A DNA stretch of 64,000 nucleotides from Elysia chlorotica. Taxonomy: Eukaryota > Mollusca > Gastropoda > Plakobranchidae. The stretch spans positions 750,053 through 814,052 of the forward strand of contig RQTK01000102.1 in the NCBI GenBank assembly GCA_003991915.1. The letters are read 5' to 3'. The notes below the pieces were generated by a model. The model searched no databases. It worked only from the letters and a program-made list of their open reading frames with translations, and was not told the DNA's origin. Positions 61,701 through 64,000 of the stretch are shown piece by piece. The first letter of the stretch is position 1. Each line of letters opens with the position of its first letter. The position numbers and the translations under genes were made by a program.

Positions 61701-63647
61701 CCAGATAAGTTTTAAGATCTTGAATGAGGCAGAGAGTCTCATAAAATAGTTATATGATCTCTTTTTTTTTTTTTACCATATGAACATAGCGGTATGAACT
61801 TTGTATTATTTTGCTGTGTATGTATTTTTAAACTGATGACTTTATTTTTCAGCCCATGAGGGTCCTGTCACTGCATCTCGCCTTTCTGCCGATGGCTTGA
61901 AAATACTGGCTGGAACCGCTACTGTGAGAACTTTTTTTTAAACTAAAAAGAGATCTGATTATTAGTATGAAATACTTGTATTTTTATATCTCAATTTGAC
62001 ACAACCATTGGTCAAGAACTAAGGGTGTATTTTTCTAAATTTCAATTCTTTTTAGTACATATTGATCTGAATGATGTATATACCTATCTCTTTAGATTTG
62101 CACTATTACAGACGTTGTTGTTGAAAATATATCAAATTAATCTCTAAGTTGACTATGTTCGCACCTGTTTAAATAATTTTTTTGTATTATTTATTACTCT
62201 TTTGTTTTTTATGTTTTATTATTTAAACTTATTTTTTTAGGGAATGCTGTCCTACTATTTTTAATATATTTTTTCCATTTCTTTATCTTTCCAGGGCAAT
62301 CTGGGCATCCTTGATGTGCCTTCTCGGCAATACTCGACTCTGATGCGCTCACACACAGGCAGGGTGTCATGCTTCTCTGTCGACCCACAGCATCAGCAAT
62401 TAGCCACTGTGTCGGAAGACCGCACAATACGTGTTTGGGATTTGAATACTCTTCAACAGGTGTGTGAACCCATTATACACTTTTCAACTCAAACTTTTTT
62501 TATGTAAACCGATAGGTTATCTTCTTTTAATGTGATACAGCTATTGCATCAAGGTTTACTTGAGAAACAAACACTCTCAACTCTATTCAAAGCACCGGGA
62601 AAACTTTATTGCCTAATAGCCTTTGGGTTTTCTATTTAGATCAAATGTAAGGAGAAAGTTTAGTCTTTCAATCTAGTATCTAATTCTTTGTTATATATGT
62701 ACCAAAGCCTTTGGTCATCATTGAAGCTCCTATACATTTTTTTTTTATTGTTTTTTTTAGTTATGGGTGCACCATTTCTGAGTATGTTAGCTAACTCAGA
62801 ATGGCACAAAAATGCAAATCTGTGACCATCTATCTTGATACTGCTTTGCTCTTCCTCTTTCTTGTAGGCCTAATTTGTTAGTATTTAAATATAGAATTTT
62901 CAAATTGATTATTTTCTTTGTAAGCATGTAAAATTTGGGTGGGTTTTTTTTTTTAACACACCATCTGTCACTTTGAAATGATTTACTAGATTTTTAGTGA
63001 TGTGAATATTCTTTTCTGATTTATTTCCTTCACCATATTATGGTCATGATTTTCCCCCCTCTTACTTTTTTTCAGCTCTATGACTTCAGTGCAACAGATG
63101 AATGCCCTTGTTGTGTGACTTATCATCCAAAGAAGCAGATTTTGGCCTGCGGTTTCCACAGCGGAGCTGTCAGAGTGATAAGTGTAGAGGGAACATGTTT
63201 ACTTGCCGAGCACAGGTATATTTTTTTTAATTTGTATAATTTTAATTATTTTTTTATACCTATCGTTAATAAGAACTAACAAAATTTCAAACAAGCTAAT
63301 CCACCCTTTCCCAAAAAAAATTTTTTTTTATTTTTTCAAAACACTTTTTATTTTTTCAAAATACTTTTTATTTTTTCAATTACAACATGAATAAGTGAAA
63401 GAAAATTTGATACCAAAATCAAATAGTTATAAACCAATAAAGCATACAAGGTAAATCCAGCTTTACTTCATTGATAGTGAACTTATTTTATTTATTATTT
63501 TCTTTTTTTGCTCTTATTTTGACTTTGATCAGGCATCTGCGTGGACAAGTGACAGGCTTGGTGTATTCACCTGATGGGTCTAGACTCTACAGCTGTTGCT
63601 CTCTGGGCATTGCGGCTGTCTATGATGCCACTACTCTAGAGTACAAT
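49775..63647 (+). CDS. WDR90: WDR90/POC16 centriolar WD-repeat protein, 5' part, 21 placed exons, runs off right edge
   Basis: Coding exons: 49775-49784, 50760-50851, 51178-51490, 51850-52020, 52630-52753, 53133-53209, 53538-53659, 54251-54409, 54824-54874, 56340-56408, 56661-56771, 57324-57469, 57832-57889, 58264-58382, 60199-60360, 60744-60877, 61148-61264, 61853-61923, 62295-62459, 63076-63215, 63533-63647. They join in phase with no stop, giving 842 residues so far. Residues ~4-190 are a CFAP20-like domain; ~380 onward are WD repeats. WDR90 binds the centriolar microtubule wall at the inner junction and supports centriole cohesion and cilia. The remaining C-terminal WD repeats lie beyond the window. 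A second copy of exons 13-14 (59049-59106, 59467-59585) is not counted here. Confidence 0.95.
50760..50851 (+). CDS. WDR90: WDR90 exon 2: start of CFAP20-like domain
   Basis: Acceptor TTCCTCAG. Reads WQSPFVNVFKYFNLPSWKKA then TKEGDVSSFM. The donor ATG|GTTTGC is weak but keeps phase 0 with exon 3. Confidence 0.85.
51178..51490 (+). CDS. WDR90: WDR90 exon 3: CFAP20-like domain core
   Basis: Reads DKSVKGTVYKINGCVPASNY, then NSQSLGLTGRYFYLLFKPMP, SKHFVVHLDV, IIRVSFSNLFKSFKSTSTWL and QFPF. This is the most conserved block of the family. Donor G|GTGAGG. Confidence 0.97.
51850..52020 (+). CDS. WDR90: WDR90 exon 4: end of CFAP20-like domain
   Basis: Reads RWTVLCLDLQHTLSMYLNRR, then YIKSMRLCANMTVKNVFTSD, TIYDP. 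Donor G|GTAATT. Confidence 0.93.
52630..52753 (+). CDS. WDR90: WDR90 exon 5
   Basis: Reads LTMADAKREGLMSHGICPLP, then RDMSYPLGKGEVWHESYDWI. The Pro-Arg-x-Met and K-G-E-x-W-H patterns match WDR90 after the CFAP20-like domain. Confidence 0.92.
53133..53209 (+). CDS. WDR90: WDR90 exon 6
   Basis: RFPSDSTNLPFDSIQVCSPK then AKRGKT. RFPS continues the conserved motif of exon 5. Donor ACTG|GTGAGA. Confidence 0.88.
53538..53659 (+). CDS. WDR90: WDR90 exon 7: linker
   Basis: Reads AAASKDDGAAAPRRIQPRTV then DVSKCVTDRVAMIHKITAPK. Low-conservation linker; phase and splice sites agree. Confidence 0.8.
54251..54409 (+). CDS. WDR90: WDR90 exon 8: linker
   Basis: Acceptor TCTCTGCCAG, donor AAG|GTAAAC. 53 codons, hydrophilic (LPKYDNVTKELPQMSSDYSS...). 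No domain. Confidence 0.8.
54824..54874 (+). CDS. WDR90: WDR90 exon 9: 51-nt linker exon
   Basis: QNHEDERFMQEVSRPYK, phase 0 on both sides. Donor AAG|GTATTG. A small symmetric exon that could be skipped without frame change. Confidence 0.68.
55515..55795. mobile_element. two SINE pieces in opposite orientation in WDR90 intron 9
   Basis: The left piece (55518-55635) is a minus-strand core and tail (TGGTGGGTCAGTGTCAGTTT; CTGTGTGGCAGCATCTATAA). The right piece is a plus-strand tRNA-like head (GTGGTAGAGCGTTGGTCTCT) and tail (GCACATAAAATTGTCAGACG) ending GCCTATATAGCGCTGACGTT AAACCAACTCAACTC. The core is lost between them. Confidence 0.65.
56340..56408 (+). CDS. WDR90: WDR90 exon 10: entry to WD repeats
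   Basis: SLEPDPVMKLKKIVGFGGAT then YQD. The L-K-x-I-x-G-F-G-G motif matches the start of the first WD domain in WDR90. Confidence 0.93.
56661..56771 (+). CDS. WDR90: WDR90 exon 11: WD repeat
   Basis: ALWSADGSSIVYPCHAVVVC, then LGVATGQQRFFIGHTDK. Ends with the GH...D-K that starts the next WD unit. Confidence 0.95.
57236..57285 (+). mobile_element. LINE 3' tail fragment in WDR90 intron 11
   Basis: AATTTCCCCACAAAGGGACA then AGAAAAGATTTATCTTACC resembles the LINE end at 24055-24125, with loss of the tail repeat. Confidence 0.45.
57324..57469 (+). CDS. WDR90: WDR90 exon 12: WD repeat
   Basis: VSCLSLTNNGGLLASGQTGS, then STLRVWKFSSGECLAIGKVH. Acceptor CACCAG, donor AG|GTAGGT. A LINE 3' tail (57236-57285) sits just upstream of the acceptor. 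Confidence 0.95.
57832..57889 (+). CDS. WDR90: WDR90 exon 13 (copy 1)
   Basis: Completes Ser and reads FSSKGTMLCGVGKDGHGKN. Matches the L-L-C-G-V-G-K-D motif of WDR90. Duplicated at 59049-59106. Confidence 0.93.
58264..58382 (+). CDS. WDR90: WDR90 exon 14 (copy 1)
   Basis: MVVVWNTSRVSKHREMTLVA, then KAHTDVDITRIVIAPFDEF. Duplicated without change at 59467-59585. Confidence 0.93.
59049..59106 (+). CDS. WDR90: WDR90 exon 13 duplicate (13')
   Basis: Same 58 nt as exon 13 with one silent change (ACC to ACA, Thr). Acceptor and donor are intact and phases are identical, so it could be used instead of, or in addition to, copy 1. Confidence 0.7.
59467..59585 (+). CDS. WDR90: WDR90 exon 14 duplicate (14')
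   Basis: Identical to exon 14 over all 119 nt, with the same CCCTGCAG acceptor and AG|GTTACT donor. Adding both duplicate exons inserts 177 nt (59 codons) in frame. Confidence 0.7.
60199..60360 (+). CDS. WDR90: WDR90 exon 15: WD repeat
   Basis: RMASCGQDNIRIWRVKEGSL, then LGEYTSMEFTDICFEQ. Acceptor TCAAACAG, donor TT|GTAGGT. Confidence 0.96.
60744..60877 (+). CDS. WDR90: WDR90 exon 16
   Basis: FYACSKSGFIFEVDYSKLSI, then RHVRRLLPIKNK. Matches the conserved I-x-E-x-D...R-H-x-R-R-L-L-P segment. Confidence 0.95.
61148..61264 (+). CDS. WDR90: WDR90 exon 17: WD repeat
   Basis: GGTISINSMHLNETFCVTGS, then DDGYLRLWPLDFAYVYLEA. A tandem 36-bp intronic repeat (61030-61100) lies upstream. Confidence 0.96.
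61853..61923 (+). CDS. WDR90: WDR90 exon 18
   Basis: AHEGPVTASRLSADGLKILA then GTAT. Acceptor ATTTTTCAG. A decoy copy of the acceptor and the first ~12 exon bases occurs at 61681-61702. Confidence 0.94.
62295..62459 (+). CDS. WDR90: WDR90 exon 19: WD repeat
   Basis: GNLGILDVPSRQYSTLMRSH, then QLATVSEDRTIRVWDLNTLQ. A textbook WD unit with S-E-D-R-T...W-D. Confidence 0.97.
63076..63215 (+). CDS. WDR90: WDR90 exon 20: WD repeat
   Basis: LYDFSATDECPCCVTYHPKK, then ILACGFHSGAVRVISVEGTC. Donor CACAG|GTATAT. Confidence 0.96.
63533..63647 (+). CDS. WDR90: WDR90 exon 21: WD repeat, last placed exon
   Basis: RHLRGQVTGLVYSPDGSRLY, then SCCSLGIAAVYDATTLEYN. Ends phase 0 at AAT|GTGAGA. The next exon lies beyond the window. 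Confidence 0.95.
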
Positions 63648-64000
63648 GTGAGAAGCTTTTCTTTGTTGAAACACTCTTTGTGACCCTTCACTGCAGAATA
63701 TTCTGATATGTGGAATAAATTTCAAATCTTCCCCCCTTTCAGGATGACTATATGTATATTGTTTTTTGTATTCTACATTTTTATCTCCGCAATAAAAAGT
63801 ATAAGATCCCTTTTCTTTCATTTGTGAATCATTTAATTTGTTTTGTAAAAATGTTATTTTCTTTTTTTAGTTCATGTTCTTTTTTAATTAGATTTTAATG
63901 TAAATGGACACCTTGAATTATCTTGGAGAAAATCATGTGCATTATCAGCAATGTTATTATTACATCTTTCTCATGGCAGTATTAATTTATAAAGATGCAC

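Overview
This is animal nuclear DNA. It is AT-rich and intron-dense, with introns bounded by GT..AG, long (GA)n/(TC)n runs, tRNA-derived SINEs and LINE relics. The repeat style and the two conserved genes suggest a lophotrochozoan, most likely a gastropod mollusc. That is an inference from general appearance; the species cannot be named from the sequence. No bacterial, viral, CRISPR or operon features are present.

Two real protein-coding genes are recognisable. They lie at the two ends and point away from each other. (1) Positions 1-10771, minus strand: the 5' part of a MICAL-like (MICALL) gene. It has a calponin-homology (CH) domain split over three exons, a linker exon, and one giant exon (3027 down to the left edge) that stays open for 1009 codons. 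That exon begins with half a LIM domain and continues as a Ser/Lys/Pro-rich disordered linker. The C-terminal Rab-binding region lies outside the window. (2) Positions about 49.5-64 kb, plus strand: WDR90/POC16, a centriole and cilium microtubule-wall protein. It has an N-terminal CFAP20-like domain followed by WD repeats. Twenty-one exons can be placed with consistent phase, from a first coding exon holding only 10 coding nucleotides to the right edge, where the gene continues. An extra, near-identical copy of exons 13-14 sits inside the gene.

The 39 kb between the genes (10.8-49.5 kb) shows no convincing host exon. It holds microsatellites, a SINE family with a conserved core (about 16 copies or fragments in the whole window), three or four LINE 3' ends, a 584-bp deleted PIF/Harbinger-like DNA transposon with a MADF-domain remnant (27.7-28.3 kb), and a series of local tandem duplications: a 1.38-kb two-copy block built from ~190-bp satellite units (28.2-31.0 kb), a 35-bp minisatellite (31.6-32.1 kb), a ~183-bp array (32.3-33.2 kb), a 0.83/1.08-kb pair (43.6-45.5 kb) and a 706-bp pair (46.3-48.2 kb) with a LINE fragment nested in its first copy.

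The two genes have no evident joint function: one acts in Rab-dependent endosomal recycling, the other in the centriole wall. I found no new multigene system. The observations most worth following are the in-frame WDR90 exon-pair duplication, the half-LIM giant exon of MICALL, the Harbinger relic caught in a larger duplication, and the frequency of local tandem duplication, which may be biological or may come from unresolved haplotypes in the assembly.
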